Below the pieces are notes generated by a model. It saw only the letters and a program-made list of their open reading frames with translations. It was not told the DNA's origin and did no database searches. Positions 17,687-25,893 of a stretch of DNA of 64,000 nucleotides are shown here, one piece after another. Every line of letters begins with the position of its first letter. Positions within the stretch are counted from its first letter, which is position 1. Source of the DNA: Methanoregula sp. UBA64 (GTDB lineage: Archaea; Halobacteriota; Methanomicrobia; Methanomicrobiales; Methanospirillaceae); NCBI RefSeq assembly GCF_002502735.1, contig NZ_DAQC01000006.1, positions 124,001-188,000 on the forward strand, read 5' to 3'. A program made the translations under genes and the position numbers.

Positions 17687-18705
17687 GCTGCACCCCGGGT
17701 TGCCGCAACAAGCGCATCGAGTTTTCCCGCCGCCCTTCCCGAATCAACCGAGTCGGCCGCGAGCCGGATCCCTTCTGCAAGTGTTTTGGCCCGGCCGCCC
17801 ACGTAGATCGCAGCGCCGGCGTTCATGAGCACGATGTCGCGTGCGGCTCCTTTTTTCCCGGCAAGGATCGCACGGACAATGCGTGCGTTCTCCGCCGGGT
17901 CGCCGCCACGAAGATCGGCCGGCGCGGCCCGGAGAAATCCGAACTGCTCCGGCGTGACCGTGTAATTCGTGATCCGGTCCCTGTCGAGCTCTGTCACGCT
18001 CGTCTCGCCCGTGACCGTGATCTCGTCGAGCCCCGAGCCATAGACCACCATTGCCCGGGATATCCCGAGCAGGCGCAGGACTTCTGCCACCGGCACCGTG
18101 AGGTTTTTGTCATAGACCCCGAGCACCTGCGCTCCCGCAGATGCCGGGTTTGCCAGCGGCCCGAGAATATTAAAGACCGTCCGGCACCCGAGCTCCCCGC
18201 GTGCGGCCATCACATATTTTGTTGCCGGGTGGTGGTCTGGCGCAAAGAGAAAGACGATCCCCGCCTCGCCGACAATGTCTGCCAGCCTGTCCGCGGGCAC
18301 GGCGCCGATGGTAACGCCGAGCGCTGCAAGGACATCGGCCGACCCGCACCGGCTGCTCACGCCCCGGTTGCCGTGCTTGACGACAGGGACCCCGGCCCCG
18401 GCCGCGACAAACGCTGCGGCCGTGCTGATGTTAAACGTCTGCACCCCGTCTCCCCCGGTCCCGCAGGTGTCCACGAGCGTCCCGGCAACGTGCGGTGTTA
18501 CCCGGACCGCGTGCGCCCGCATCACCCGGGCAAACGCGGCGATCTCGTCCGTCGTCTCGCCCTTCATCCGGAGCCCGGCAAGGAACGCACCGATCTGTGC
18601 CTGCGTTGCCTGCCCGGTCATGATCTCATCCATCACCGTTTCCGCCTCAGCGGGAGACAGGTCGCGCCCCGCGATCACGGCGGCAATCGCCTCTTTCATG
18701 CTCAT
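17683..18705 (-). CDS. trpD: Anthranilate phosphoribosyltransferase
   Basis: 340-residue enzyme joining anthranilate to PRPP. The PRPP-binding loop GTGGDGVQTFNIST, the KHGNRGVSS motif and the Mg2+-binding region are intact. The frame is open much further upstream through trpG, but ATG at 18705 is the correct start: it overlaps the trpG stop as ATGA and begins the family N-terminus (MKEAIAAVIAGRDLSPAEA). Confidence 0.96.
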   Translation of the reverse strand: MSMKEAIAAVIAGRDLSPAEAETVMDEIMTGQATQAQIGAFLAGLRMKGETTDEIAAFARVMRAHAVRVTPHVAGTLVDTCGTGGDGVQTFNISTAAAFVAAGAGVPVVKHGNRGVSSRCGSADVLAALGVTIGAVPADRLADIVGEAGIVFLFAPDHHPATKYVMAARGELGCRTVFNILGPLANPASAGAQVLGVYDKNLTVPVAEVLRLLGISRAMVVYGSGLDEITVTGETSVTELDRDRITNYTVTPEQFGFLRAAPADLRGGDPAENARIVRAILAGKKGAARDIVLMNAGAAIYVGGRAKTLAEGIRLAADSVDSGRAAGKLDALVAATRGAA

Positions 18706-19295
18706 GCCCCCACCGCCCGCGGGCCAAAGAGGAAATTTTTCATGAGCGCATCGCCATCGTGCGAAAGAATACTCTCCGGGTGGAACTGGACGCCCTCGAT
18801 CGGGTACTGCGTGTGCCGGACGCCCATCACAAAACCGTCGTCGATGCTCTCGGCCGTGACCACGAGTTCGGGGGGAAGGGTTGCCCTGTCCGCCACGAGC
18901 GAGTGGTACCGGGTCGCGGTAAACGGCGAGGGAAGTCCGGTAAAGATCCCGGTCCCGTTGTGCCGGATCTCCGAGGTCTTCCCGTGCATCAGGTGGCCGG
19001 ACCGGATTACCGTTCCGCCAAACGCGGTACAGATGGCCTGGTGGCCGAGGCAGACGCCCAGGGTCGGGATCGTTTTGCTCATGGTTGCGAGAACGTCCAT
19101 GCAGACCCCAGAGTCCTCCGGAGTCCCGGGCCCGGGCGAGAGAATGATCCGGTCGCAGGAAATGTTCCGGAGTTTGTCGAGCGGCGTGTCGCAGGGAAAG
19201 ACCACGGGTTTTCCCCCGAGTTTTCCCACCTGCTGGTACAGGTTGAACGTGAAGCTGTCGTAGCAGTCCACGATGAGCACGGTCGGGGAACTCAT
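18702..19295 (-). CDS. trpG: Anthranilate synthase component II (glutamine amidotransferase)
   Basis: 197-residue class I amidotransferase supplying ammonia to TrpE. The N-terminus is VLIVDCYDSFTFNL, the oxyanion strand LSPGPGTPED, the nucleophile Cys in GVCLGHQAI and the His/Glu pair in GVQFHPES. ATG at 19295 is chosen over an upstream extension because it overlaps the trpE stop as ATGA. Confidence 0.96.
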   Translation of the reverse strand: MSSPTVLIVDCYDSFTFNLYQQVGKLGGKPVVFPCDTPLDKLRNISCDRIILSPGPGTPEDSGVCMDVLATMSKTIPTLGVCLGHQAICTAFGGTVIRSGHLMHGKTSEIRHNGTGIFTGLPSPFTATRYHSLVADRATLPPELVVTAESIDDGFVMGVRHTQYPIEGVQFHPESILSHDGDALMKNFLFGPRAVGA

Positions 19296-20842
19296 TCTGC
19301 AACCCCAGCCCGTTCGATCGCCCGCATCATGGCCGCGGCCTTTGTCTCGGTCTCGGTCCACTCGCTCTCGGGCACCGAGTCCGCAACGATCCCGGCGCCG
19401 GTCTGGATGTACGCCCGGCCGTTTCTCACGTTCATGGTCCGGATTGCAATTGCAAATTCGAGATTTTTGTCAAAGCCGATGTAGCCGACCGCCCCGGCGT
19501 ACAGGCCGCGGGCGTCCGGCTCGGTTTCGCGAATGATCTGCATGGCCCGGATCTTCGGGGCGCCCGAGACCGTGCCGGCCGGGAAACAGGACCTGAGCGC
19601 ATCGTAGCAGTCAAGGTGGTCCATGAGCGTGCCCTGCACGGTCGAGACCATGTGCTGGACATGCGAGAACTTCTCGATACCCATGAATTCGGAGACCTCG
19701 ACCGAGCCGAATTTGCAGACTCTTCCGACATCGTTTCGGGCAAGATCGACGAGCATCGTGTGCTCGGCCCGCTCTTTTTTGTCAAGCAGCATCTCCTGCG
19801 CCAACCGTTTGTCCTCGCTCTTGTCCCGGCCCCGGGGCCGGGTCCCGGCAATCGGGACGGTCGTGACCCGCCGCTTCTCTACCCGGACCAGCATCTCGGG
19901 GCTTGCGCCGACAACCTGCTCGTCCCCGAAATCAAGGTAATACATGTACGGGCTCGGGTTGATCCCGCGAAGCGTCTCGTACACCGGGAACGGATCGGGC
20001 CCGACCGCGCACTCCATTCTCCGCGAGAGTACGGCCTGGAAGATATCCCCGGCAACGATGTGCTCCTTGATCGTTTCGACCGCGTGCATGAACGCTTCGC
20101 GGCCGGTGTTGTCCGTGACTGCCGGAACTTTTTCGGGATGTTCGGGATTGTAGATGCCGGTCCGTGCCGGATTCTCCGGGCCCGCTTCTTCAATCGCCGC
20201 GATCCGGCCGGCAAGTTCTGCAATGTGTGCAGCGCTGCGCCGGTATTCTTCTGCCGGATCGGAATCGTAGGTCAGAAACGGGCTTGCGAAGATGAAAAGT
20301 CTGCGCTCCAGGTGGTCGAAGACAATGCAGTCTTTGGTGAGCATGAACCGGGCATCGGGCGTCTCCTGCGGCGTGCCGTTCCGGGAGTCAGGGACTTTCG
20401 TGAAGAGCTTATGCACGATATCGTACGAGAAGTACCCCACCATCCCGCCAAAGAACCGGGGCGCCCGGAGGTTGATGTAATGGAACCGCGAGAGGATCGA
20501 GCGGACCTTGTCGACCGGGTTATTTCCTTCCGGCTCCTGTGCGATAGCAACGAACGCATCGCTGCCGGTGACGGTAACTTCGCGGCCGGCCGTGATTACG
20601 CACGCGGGGTCGAGCCCCACGTACGAGTAGCGCGCTATCTTCTCGCTGCCTTCCATGGATTCGAGCAAAAACCCGGGCCCTGCCCGGGTCTTCCGGAAAA
20701 TGTCGAGCGGCGAACAGCGGGGCAGCGGCAGCTCGGCGCAGAGCGGGATCACGAGCGGCTTTGGCTGGTCGCTTACCGCGGTCAGGAATTCATCGTATCC
20801 GAGATTCAGTTCCGTTTGAGGGAAAATGGTATCAGACTCCAT
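19292..20842 (-). CDS. trpE: Anthranilate synthase component I
   Basis: 516-residue chorismate-utilising enzyme making anthranilate with TrpG, and the first gene of the operon. C-terminal catalytic motifs are visible: ASPEMLVRVE, PIAGTRPRG, LVDLARNDVGRV and GTVSGAPKIRAM. The N-terminal region contains LLESMEG, part of the tryptophan feedback-inhibition site in this family. ATG at 20842 is preceded by GGTGAT and starts family-like sequence; the 36 residues upstream in the open frame do not look coding. Confidence 0.95.
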   Translation of the reverse strand: MESDTIFPQTELNLGYDEFLTAVSDQPKPLVIPLCAELPLPRCSPLDIFRKTRAGPGFLLESMEGSEKIARYSYVGLDPACVITAGREVTVTGSDAFVAIAQEPEGNNPVDKVRSILSRFHYINLRAPRFFGGMVGYFSYDIVHKLFTKVPDSRNGTPQETPDARFMLTKDCIVFDHLERRLFIFASPFLTYDSDPAEEYRRSAAHIAELAGRIAAIEEAGPENPARTGIYNPEHPEKVPAVTDNTGREAFMHAVETIKEHIVAGDIFQAVLSRRMECAVGPDPFPVYETLRGINPSPYMYYLDFGDEQVVGASPEMLVRVEKRRVTTVPIAGTRPRGRDKSEDKRLAQEMLLDKKERAEHTMLVDLARNDVGRVCKFGSVEVSEFMGIEKFSHVQHMVSTVQGTLMDHLDCYDALRSCFPAGTVSGAPKIRAMQIIRETEPDARGLYAGAVGYIGFDKNLEFAIAIRTMNVRNGRAYIQTGAGIVADSVPESEWTETETKAAAMMRAIERAGVAE

Positions 20843-20882
20843 CCCAATGTCATCACCTTCGTTCGAGGTACGCGTAAGAATC

Positions 20883-20922
20883 CCCGGGCAGGAACCGGGT
20901 GTATGAAGGTTCCCTGCCCGGG
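20883..20922 (-). promoter_or_regulatory. Hairpin in the trp operon leader
   Basis: CCCGGGCAGGAACC (20883-20896) pairs with GGTTCCCTGCCCGGG (20908-20922) with a single bulge and an 11-base loop. It lies in the untranslated leader between the predicted promoter and trpE. No leader peptide with tandem Trp codons was found, so this is not a classical attenuator. Its role is unknown. Confidence 0.45.
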
Positions 20923-20964
20923 AGGGTACGGGGCATATTGCCCATACCAACGCTTAGATCTGGT

Positions 20965-21020
20965 TTTTATTGTACATATTTATACATTGCTGGTACAAAA
21001 AAGAAAACAATGTACAAAAA
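20965..21020 (-). promoter_or_regulatory. trp promoter with TGTACA (TRP-box-like) operators
   Basis: On the minus strand a TATA element (TATAAATATG, about 20977-20986) is flanked by perfect TGTACA palindromes at 20971-20976 and 21011-21016, exactly 40 bp apart, with a related GGTACA at 20993-20998. TGTACA is the core TRP box bound by the TrpY repressor of Methanothermobacter, so tryptophan-dependent repression by a TrpY homologue is a direct prediction. No trpY gene is in the window. Confidence 0.6.
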
Positions 21021-21144
21021 CGTGCAGTTTTAGAACAGCGCGCAGCGGACAGGGTACACATTGCGCCGGGATTTCCGGGCATTCTCCATGAGGACTTTAT
21101 ACCCTGCAGACAAAATACTAGGAAGTACTCTTGTGTGAGCAACC

Positions 21145-21735
21145 ATGTGGCCGAACAAGCAGCACTCTCTCGGGTGGGTTTTTGTCTCGCGGATGATCGG
21201 GATCCTCTGTTTCCTGATCGTAGTAGTCCTCGCAAATATCCTGACGTATTATGTCAAAAGTCCGCTCTACCACTCGGGCGTGGCATTCCTTGACCTGAAC
21301 TTCTGGCTGCTGCTCTTAATCGCGATCATCATCTTTGTCGCGGATATCTTCGGGGCGTTCCCCTTCCCCCTGAACCTGCCGGCGCCGGTCATCAGGGCAA
21401 TCGCGAGCGTTTTTATCATCGCGTTCGTGCTCCGGATCTTCGAATGGGTAGACACGACCACCGGTAACAACATCTACCATTACTTCTGGCTGCTCTCGTT
21501 TGTGATCGTGCCGATCGTGTTCATCATCGTGCTCCTTGCCGGCTATTACGAGATTATCTGCGATCTCTGGGCAAAGGCAAAGCTCCGCGAGAAGTCCGAG
21601 GTTGTCGTACTCGGTGACGAGGCCCCTGTACAGGAACCGCCCGTCCCCAAGAGCTGGGAAGATGTCGGCGCGGAGTTCCGGATGATGATGTACGAGCTCA
21701 TCCACCGGTTCCGCGAAGAGCTCCGGCACCGGTAA
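21145..21735 (+). CDS. Four-helix membrane protein of unknown function
   Basis: 196 residues, not recognised. Four strongly hydrophobic segments (about 11-35, 48-70, 80-98 and 113-137) are followed by a charged cytoplasmic tail of about 60 residues. A TATA-like CTTTATACC at about 21097-21105 stands upstream. It is divergent from the trp operon and ends back to back with the next gene (the two stop codons abut). Nothing links it functionally to tryptophan synthesis. Confidence 0.75.
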   Translation: MWPNKQHSLGWVFVSRMIGILCFLIVVVLANILTYYVKSPLYHSGVAFLDLNFWLLLLIAIIIFVADIFGAFPFPLNLPAPVIRAIASVFIIAFVLRIFEWVDTTTGNNIYHYFWLLSFVIVPIVFIIVLLAGYYEIICDLWAKAKLREKSEVVVLGDEAPVQEPPVPKSWEDVGAEFRMMMYELIHRFREELRHR

Positions 21736-21975
21736 TTACCAGTCCGGGTTCTCCGCCCGGAACTTCTTCTCTTTTTCTATGAGTTCTTCTGCGGACAGGT
21801 GCGCCGGCATGCAGATGCAGCGGTGCTCGGAAAAGACGCCGCCTTTGAATGTGCCCTGGGGTTCGCCTTCGCGGCAGGCCCCGAACGTTTCCGTATCGCA
21901 GTCATGGAAGACCTGGGGAAGACCGGCTTTTTTTGCCGCATCGAGCGCTTCGTGCCATGTGGATGCCATGGGCAT
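21736..21975 (-). CDS. Small Cys-containing protein of unknown function
   Basis: 79 residues, not recognised. A helical N-terminus (WHEALDAAKKAG) is followed by FHDCDTETFGACREG and HRCICMPAHL, giving four Cys and several His that could bind metal, and a charged C-terminal helix. ATG at 21975 or the Met codon at 21969 could be the start. There is no signal peptide. Codon use resembles the neighbours. It lies downstream on the same strand as the small zinc-ribbon protein and the radical SAM enzyme. Confidence 0.6.
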   Translation of the reverse strand: MPMASTWHEALDAAKKAGLPQVFHDCDTETFGACREGEPQGTFKGGVFSEHRCICMPAHLSAEELIEKEKKFRAENPDW

Positions 21976-22058
21976 CTGTTATGGCGGTACGGTAATAATG
22001 CCCGCGGATGGGGACACGGAAACGATCGTAAAAAAAGAAATTTTTAAAGTTTATCTAC

Positions 22059-22226
22059 TCAGAAGCGGGGCTTCCGGTGTTTGGGCAGGCAGTCCCTGCA
22101 ATAAACCGGCCTGCCCTCGGTCGGCTTGAACGGGACTTCGCACTCTTTGCCACAGTCAGAACAGACTGTCTTTGTCATTTCTCTGGGACCGAAATTTCTC
22201 GGGCCGCCAAATCCTTTTCTTTCCAT
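22059..22226 (-). CDS. Small CxxC...CxxC zinc-ribbon protein
   Basis: 55-residue protein opening MERKGFGGPRNFGPREM, then VCSDCGKECEVPFKP and VYCRDCLPKHRKPRF. The two CxxC pairs, 17 residues apart, match the small CxxC-x17-CxxC zinc-ribbon family found in methanogens and some bacteria. The basic, Gly/Arg-rich N-terminus suggests nucleic-acid binding, but the function is unknown. A TATA box for it (TATAAATA seen on the plus strand at 22277-22284) lies 50 bp upstream, so it is transcribed separately from the radical SAM gene whose stop is at 22333. Confidence 0.8.
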   Translation of the reverse strand: MERKGFGGPRNFGPREMTKTVCSDCGKECEVPFKPTEGRPVYCRDCLPKHRKPRF

Positions 22227-22332
22227 TGGTATTACTCATGCAGTTTAGATCTGCACACATTTATCATACCGTTGAGTATAAATACATCTGCATCATCCCC
22301 TGCGATTCTGCCGCCCTTTTGTCCGGGGTGGT

Positions 22333-23457
22333 TTACGGGATGATCTCGCAGCCGTTGAACTTCTCGTGGGCAAAGTCTTCGACAGAGATCCTGCCGTCCC
22401 GGATAAGTTCCCTGACCCGGGGCAGCGCGGCAAAAAGGGCATCGTGCAGGTTTTCGACCGTGCCGCATACGATCCTGCGCCCCTCAGGCTTCCACGGTTT
22501 TACAATGCTTGAGTACAGGCACCGGCCGCCGCAGAACGTGCGGATGGCGCAGGCTTCGCACTCGCCGCCCACCGGGATCTTTGGAAGAGTCGTGGGATTT
22601 GCGTCCCGGATATGGCCCACGTAATACTGTTTCATGCCGATCATGATCGGGCAGGGGGCGATGTGGCCGTCGGTCATGATCGCATAGTTCGTGTGCCCGG
22701 CCCCGCACCGCAGGAGGCTTTCGCGCCCGAGCAGGAGGTCTTCCATGGGATCGATGAACGGGTACCAGCGCTGGACCCGGCCGGTTTTTTCCATGGTATC
22801 GACCCATGCGTCCACCAGCGCCCGGATCCCCGGGTTGTACCTTTTTTCTGCCCATTCTGCAAATGTACGGTGGGAAAAATCCCCGGTAAAGTTTGCGTCC
22901 ATCTGCCAGTGGATGGAGGAAAAAGAATGGTACTGATTGTCCGCAAGGTACCGGACCGCATCGAAAATATCCGTGCGTTCGGTCACGGTCATCCGGGCAA
23001 TGAGTTCTCCGGTGTACCCGTTTGCCCGGATCTTCTTGACGTTTGCCATGACGGTATCAAAAACGCCCGCGCCCCGGTTGCCATCGGTCAGCTCTTTTCT
23101 GCCGTCCAGCGAGACGAGGATCGTGGTAAACCGGTTGACCACATCGGCCGGGAGCCTGTCGAGCAGGATCGCGTTTGTCTGCATCATGAACCGGCGCGCC
23201 GGGGCTTCGCGCACCATCCTTTCCACGAGATCGCGGCGCATGAGCGGTTCGCCGCCATAGAACGTGATGGTCGGGTCCGGATCTTTTTTGAGGAACCCAT
23301 AGAGAAGGTTCGGATCGTAGGAGAGATCCGGTTTGAGGTGCTCGTCGATCTCGACCGGAATATCGGAATCCGGATCTTCCTCATCCTCGAATGCCTTTGC
23401 CCGGCAGTACCGGCAGCAGAGGTTGCAGTCGTCCGTGAGGATGATGTGGAAGTACAT
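22333..23457 (-). CDS. Radical SAM / SPASM-domain protein (putative peptide-modifying enzyme)
   Basis: 374 residues. The N-terminal radical SAM cluster CxxxCxxC is Cys11-Cys15-Cys18, followed by the SAM-binding TFYGGEP. A C-terminal SPASM-type auxiliary cluster region has CPIMIG and GGECEACAIRTFCGGRCLY. The protein resembles the methanogen radical SAM/SPASM group typified by Mhun_1560, predicted to modify peptides; its substrate is unknown. It is divergent from a PaaK/F390-synthetase-like enzyme (103-bp shared promoter region), and small Cys-containing proteins are encoded just downstream. Assignment to radical SAM/SPASM is firm; peptide modification is inference. Confidence 0.9.
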   Translation of the reverse strand: MYFHIILTDDCNLCCRYCRAKAFEDEEDPDSDIPVEIDEHLKPDLSYDPNLLYGFLKKDPDPTITFYGGEPLMRRDLVERMVREAPARRFMMQTNAILLDRLPADVVNRFTTILVSLDGRKELTDGNRGAGVFDTVMANVKKIRANGYTGELIARMTVTERTDIFDAVRYLADNQYHSFSSIHWQMDANFTGDFSHRTFAEWAEKRYNPGIRALVDAWVDTMEKTGRVQRWYPFIDPMEDLLLGRESLLRCGAGHTNYAIMTDGHIAPCPIMIGMKQYYVGHIRDANPTTLPKIPVGGECEACAIRTFCGGRCLYSSIVKPWKPEGRRIVCGTVENLHDALFAALPRVRELIRDGRISVEDFAHEKFNGCEIIP

Positions 23458-23560
23458 GGGAAAAATTCCTGAATATTATGGGAAGGTCATGACGATTAAA
23501 CCCGCAGGCCCCAAAAATTCCTGTCGCAATATATAACAGGCGCCGCGACAACGCATCTTC
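23458..23560. promoter_or_regulatory. Divergent promoter between the radical SAM and adenylating-enzyme genes
   Basis: 103 bp. AATATATAAC (about 23529-23538) is a good plus-strand TATA box about 25 bp before ATG 23561, implying a very short leader for the adenylating-enzyme mRNA. No clear minus-strand TATA stands out. Confidence 0.45.
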
Positions 23561-24934
23561 ATGGCCGAAGGGAGTTATTTTTCCCCGGGGATCGAGACCA
23601 TGGACCGGGGGAGCCTCGATGCCCTGATCGATGAACGCGTGCGGTACACGGTCTCGTATGCGGCAGAGCATTCCCCGTTTTACCGGCACTGGTTTAAGGA
23701 AAATTCCATTAACCCAAAAGAGATCCGGGTCCACGAGGATCTCCTTAGTCTTCCGATCGTTTCCGGGCATACGATCCGGGAGCACCAGCCCCCGGCAACG
23801 GAAGGCTTTCCCTTCCTGTCCGCAGACTGGCAGGATATCTTCTCCATCCAGGAGACGAGCGGGACAAGCGGCAACCCGAAGAGTTTCTTCCTGACCTGGG
23901 AGGACTGGAAACGCTATGCGGAAAAATATGCCCGGAGTTTTGTCTCGCAGGGATTCTCGGACAAAGACAAGGTGGTGGTCTGCGCTTCGTACGGGATGAA
24001 TGTCGGGGCGAACACGATGACGATTGCCGCACAGAGGATCGGGATGGGGATCATCCCGCTCGGGAAATGTACGTTTGAAGCCCGGGTTCTCAAAAATTAC
24101 CTGCCCACTTCGATTGTCGGGAGCGTCTATAAACTCCTCCGGCTTGCCCGAAGACTCTCTGCGGAAGGGATCCGGCCGGAGGAAACATCCATTGAAAAGC
24201 TCGTGGCCGGAGGCGAGAGTTTTTCTCCCGAGTCGCGATCGTACCTGGCACAACTCTGGGGATGCCCGGTGTACAATACGTACGGAAGTACCGAGGGGAC
24301 GATGTGCGGGGAGTGCCGGGAGATCGACGGCCTTCATGTCCCGGAGGATCTCGTCCACCTTGATGTGTACGATCCGCAGATGCAGTCGTTTGTCAAAGAC
24401 GGCGAATGCGGCCGGGCGGTCCTCACGACCCTGCTCCCGGTGGGCGGGAAGTCCGGGATGCTTCTCCTTAATTACGATACGGAGGATACGACCGTTGTCC
24501 TCTCGCGCGACCGGTGTGCCTGCGGCCGGACGCACATGCGGATCGTCAATCCCGAGCGCGAGGCAGAGACCGTCTGGGTCTCGGGCAGCCCGTTCAACCG
24601 GGTGGATATTGAATCCGCGGTCTTCCAGAGCGAAAGCATGGAGTATATATCCGGGGAGTACGAATCGTTTGTTACTTCCCCGGAGGGGATCTCCCCGGAT
24701 CCGGGTGTGGCGACACTCACGGTCAGGTTCGAGTGTTTCGATCCGGATCGCTGCGACCGCCAGCTGGTGGAAGACCGGTTTACCGGGCGGTTCTTCCGGC
24801 ACAAGCCCGGATTAAAAAAGCTGTATGAGGAGGGTTCTTTTGTGCTGGCATTTGAGTATGCAGCCCCGCGGGGTCTTTTGATCTTCGGGCAGAAAGGGCG
24901 CCCGAGAAGGCTGGTTGACCGGCGCAAACGGTGA
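23561..24934 (+). CDS. PaaK / coenzyme F390 synthetase-like adenylate-forming enzyme
   Basis: 457 residues of the phenylacetate-CoA ligase (COG1541) class. The nucleotide-binding loop is ETSGTSGNPK, the adenine motif YGSTEGTMCGE, with the region around LLLNYDTED characteristic of the family. C-terminal Cys and His (RCACGRTHMR) are a usual PaaK-family metal or ring motif. In methanogens this family includes coenzyme F390 synthetase, which adenylylates F420 under oxidative stress; aryl- or acyl-CoA ligase activity is the alternative. It is divergent from the radical SAM/SPASM gene, so a joint pathway is possible. An archaellin-like gene follows after 6 bp. Confidence 0.82.
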   Translation: MAEGSYFSPGIETMDRGSLDALIDERVRYTVSYAAEHSPFYRHWFKENSINPKEIRVHEDLLSLPIVSGHTIREHQPPATEGFPFLSADWQDIFSIQETSGTSGNPKSFFLTWEDWKRYAEKYARSFVSQGFSDKDKVVVCASYGMNVGANTMTIAAQRIGMGIIPLGKCTFEARVLKNYLPTSIVGSVYKLLRLARRLSAEGIRPEETSIEKLVAGGESFSPESRSYLAQLWGCPVYNTYGSTEGTMCGECREIDGLHVPEDLVHLDVYDPQMQSFVKDGECGRAVLTTLLPVGGKSGMLLLNYDTEDTTVVLSRDRCACGRTHMRIVNPEREAETVWVSGSPFNRVDIESAVFQSESMEYISGEYESFVTSPEGISPDPGVATLTVRFECFDPDRCDRQLVEDRFTGRFFRHKPGLKKLYEEGSFVLAFEYAAPRGLLIFGQKGRPRRLVDRRKR

Positions 24935-24940
24935 GGTACC

Positions 24941-25579
24941 ATGATATCCGGAAACGAATGGAACGAACGGGCTGTGACGGTCCTTGAACTGATCGCATTT
25001 GCCTTTGTCATTATTGCCGCGGTGTACCTGGTCATTGTTCTTGCAACCGCCCATCCCGCGGCAGGATCCGGGGGAGATCAGGGACTCATCCCGACCGCTG
25101 CCGGTGCAACCGGGAAAACCCTGCGGATCGTGGGAACGGTCACGGTCTTTGCCGCAATCAACAACAACCCGTCCGATGTTTCTGTACGGTACCCGGTTCC
25201 GGACAGCACCCGGATGGGGTCGCTGGAAAGCAATGTTGCGCTCCTTATCGGGGACGATGGCGGCGTGGATTTCGACAAGGTCAATCTTGTCTGGATCGCG
25301 AATGGGACTGCGGAAAGGATCCCGCGTACGGATACCCGGCCGCTGGTCTGTCCCGGCTGGACGATTGCCGGGAAATATAATGTGATCCCGATGAAGTCGG
25401 CAAACAGCAACAATATCCTCGAGCCCGGCGAGCAGTTCATGATCTTTGTCTGCCCGGCATCGCCGCTTCCCGCGTACCGGAGTTTTATGGTGAGGATCGA
25501 GGATTCGGGAGGGTACCAGTCGCCGTTTCTGGGCGGGACCGTGCCGGTGATGACCGGTCCGCTCGGCTCGCTGATGTAG
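24941..25579 (+). CDS. Archaellin/pilin-like membrane-anchored protein
   Basis: 212 residues. The N-terminus ISGNEWNERAVTVLELIAFAF and a single hydrophobic helix ending near residue 37 resemble the archaellin/class III signal helix, although the cleavage-site consensus is not clean. The exported domain is Gly/Asn-rich with beta-structure (VRYPVPDSTRMGSLESN, PGEQFMIFVCP), similar in layout to archaellin-like proteins. It follows the adenylating enzyme by 6 bp and may be cotranscribed with it. It could be a minor archaellin or an unrelated surface protein; no other archaellum gene is nearby. Confidence 0.65.
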   Translation: MISGNEWNERAVTVLELIAFAFVIIAAVYLVIVLATAHPAAGSGGDQGLIPTAAGATGKTLRIVGTVTVFAAINNNPSDVSVRYPVPDSTRMGSLESNVALLIGDDGGVDFDKVNLVWIANGTAERIPRTDTRPLVCPGWTIAGKYNVIPMKSANSNNILEPGEQFMIFVCPASPLPAYRSFMVRIEDSGGYQSPFLGGTVPVMTGPLGSLM

Positions 25580-25893
25580 TATTTCCCCGGTTTCCGGCCG
25601 CGAGGTGCGGCAGGGGTGGGACAGAAGTGCCGGGCAACCTGCGCAGCGGACGGGACAAACTGCCTAAACGGATCGGGGGAGTTTTATAAAAAAACACTGT
25701 ATGGAGCTTTAAACGGAAAACGGGCAGAAATTTCCGGAGATTTAATCGGCCGCAATTTTGAGACCTGTTGCCCGAAATATCGACAAAAAACTGGTTAAAT
25801 TATGAACTTCGACGTGCTTTCGACGGAAACCTTTTATATTATCAGGCGGTAACTTTCATTATCAAAACCCAATCGGGGTTTTGAGGTGTTTAA
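25580..25893. other. Intergenic region with promoter of the 71-aa repeat protein
   Basis: 314 bp. No convincing gene is present; a 60-codon frame at 25616-25798 has no ribosome-binding site or family resemblance. CTTTTATATTATC at about 25832-25844 is a TATA box, placing a leader of about 25-30 bases before 25894. Confidence 0.5.
25863..25888 (+). promoter_or_regulatory. Hairpin abutting the ribosome-binding site of the 71-aa protein
   Basis: CAAAACCC (25863-25870) and GGGTTTTG (25876-25883) form a perfect 8-bp stem with a 5-base loop. The last stem base is the first base of the GAGGTG ribosome-binding site (25883-25888), itself 5 bases before ATG. It could influence ribosome access; this is inferred from position only. 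Confidence 0.4.

Noticed and set aside
17683..19302. 539-codon open frame spanning trpD and part of trpG
   Set aside because: Only the trpD part is real; the remainder is a shadow of trpG in another frame, and ATGA overlaps define the true starts.
25616..25798. 60-codon plus-strand frame containing several Cys
   Set aside because: No ribosome-binding site and no promoter; it lies in the spacer before the repeat protein.
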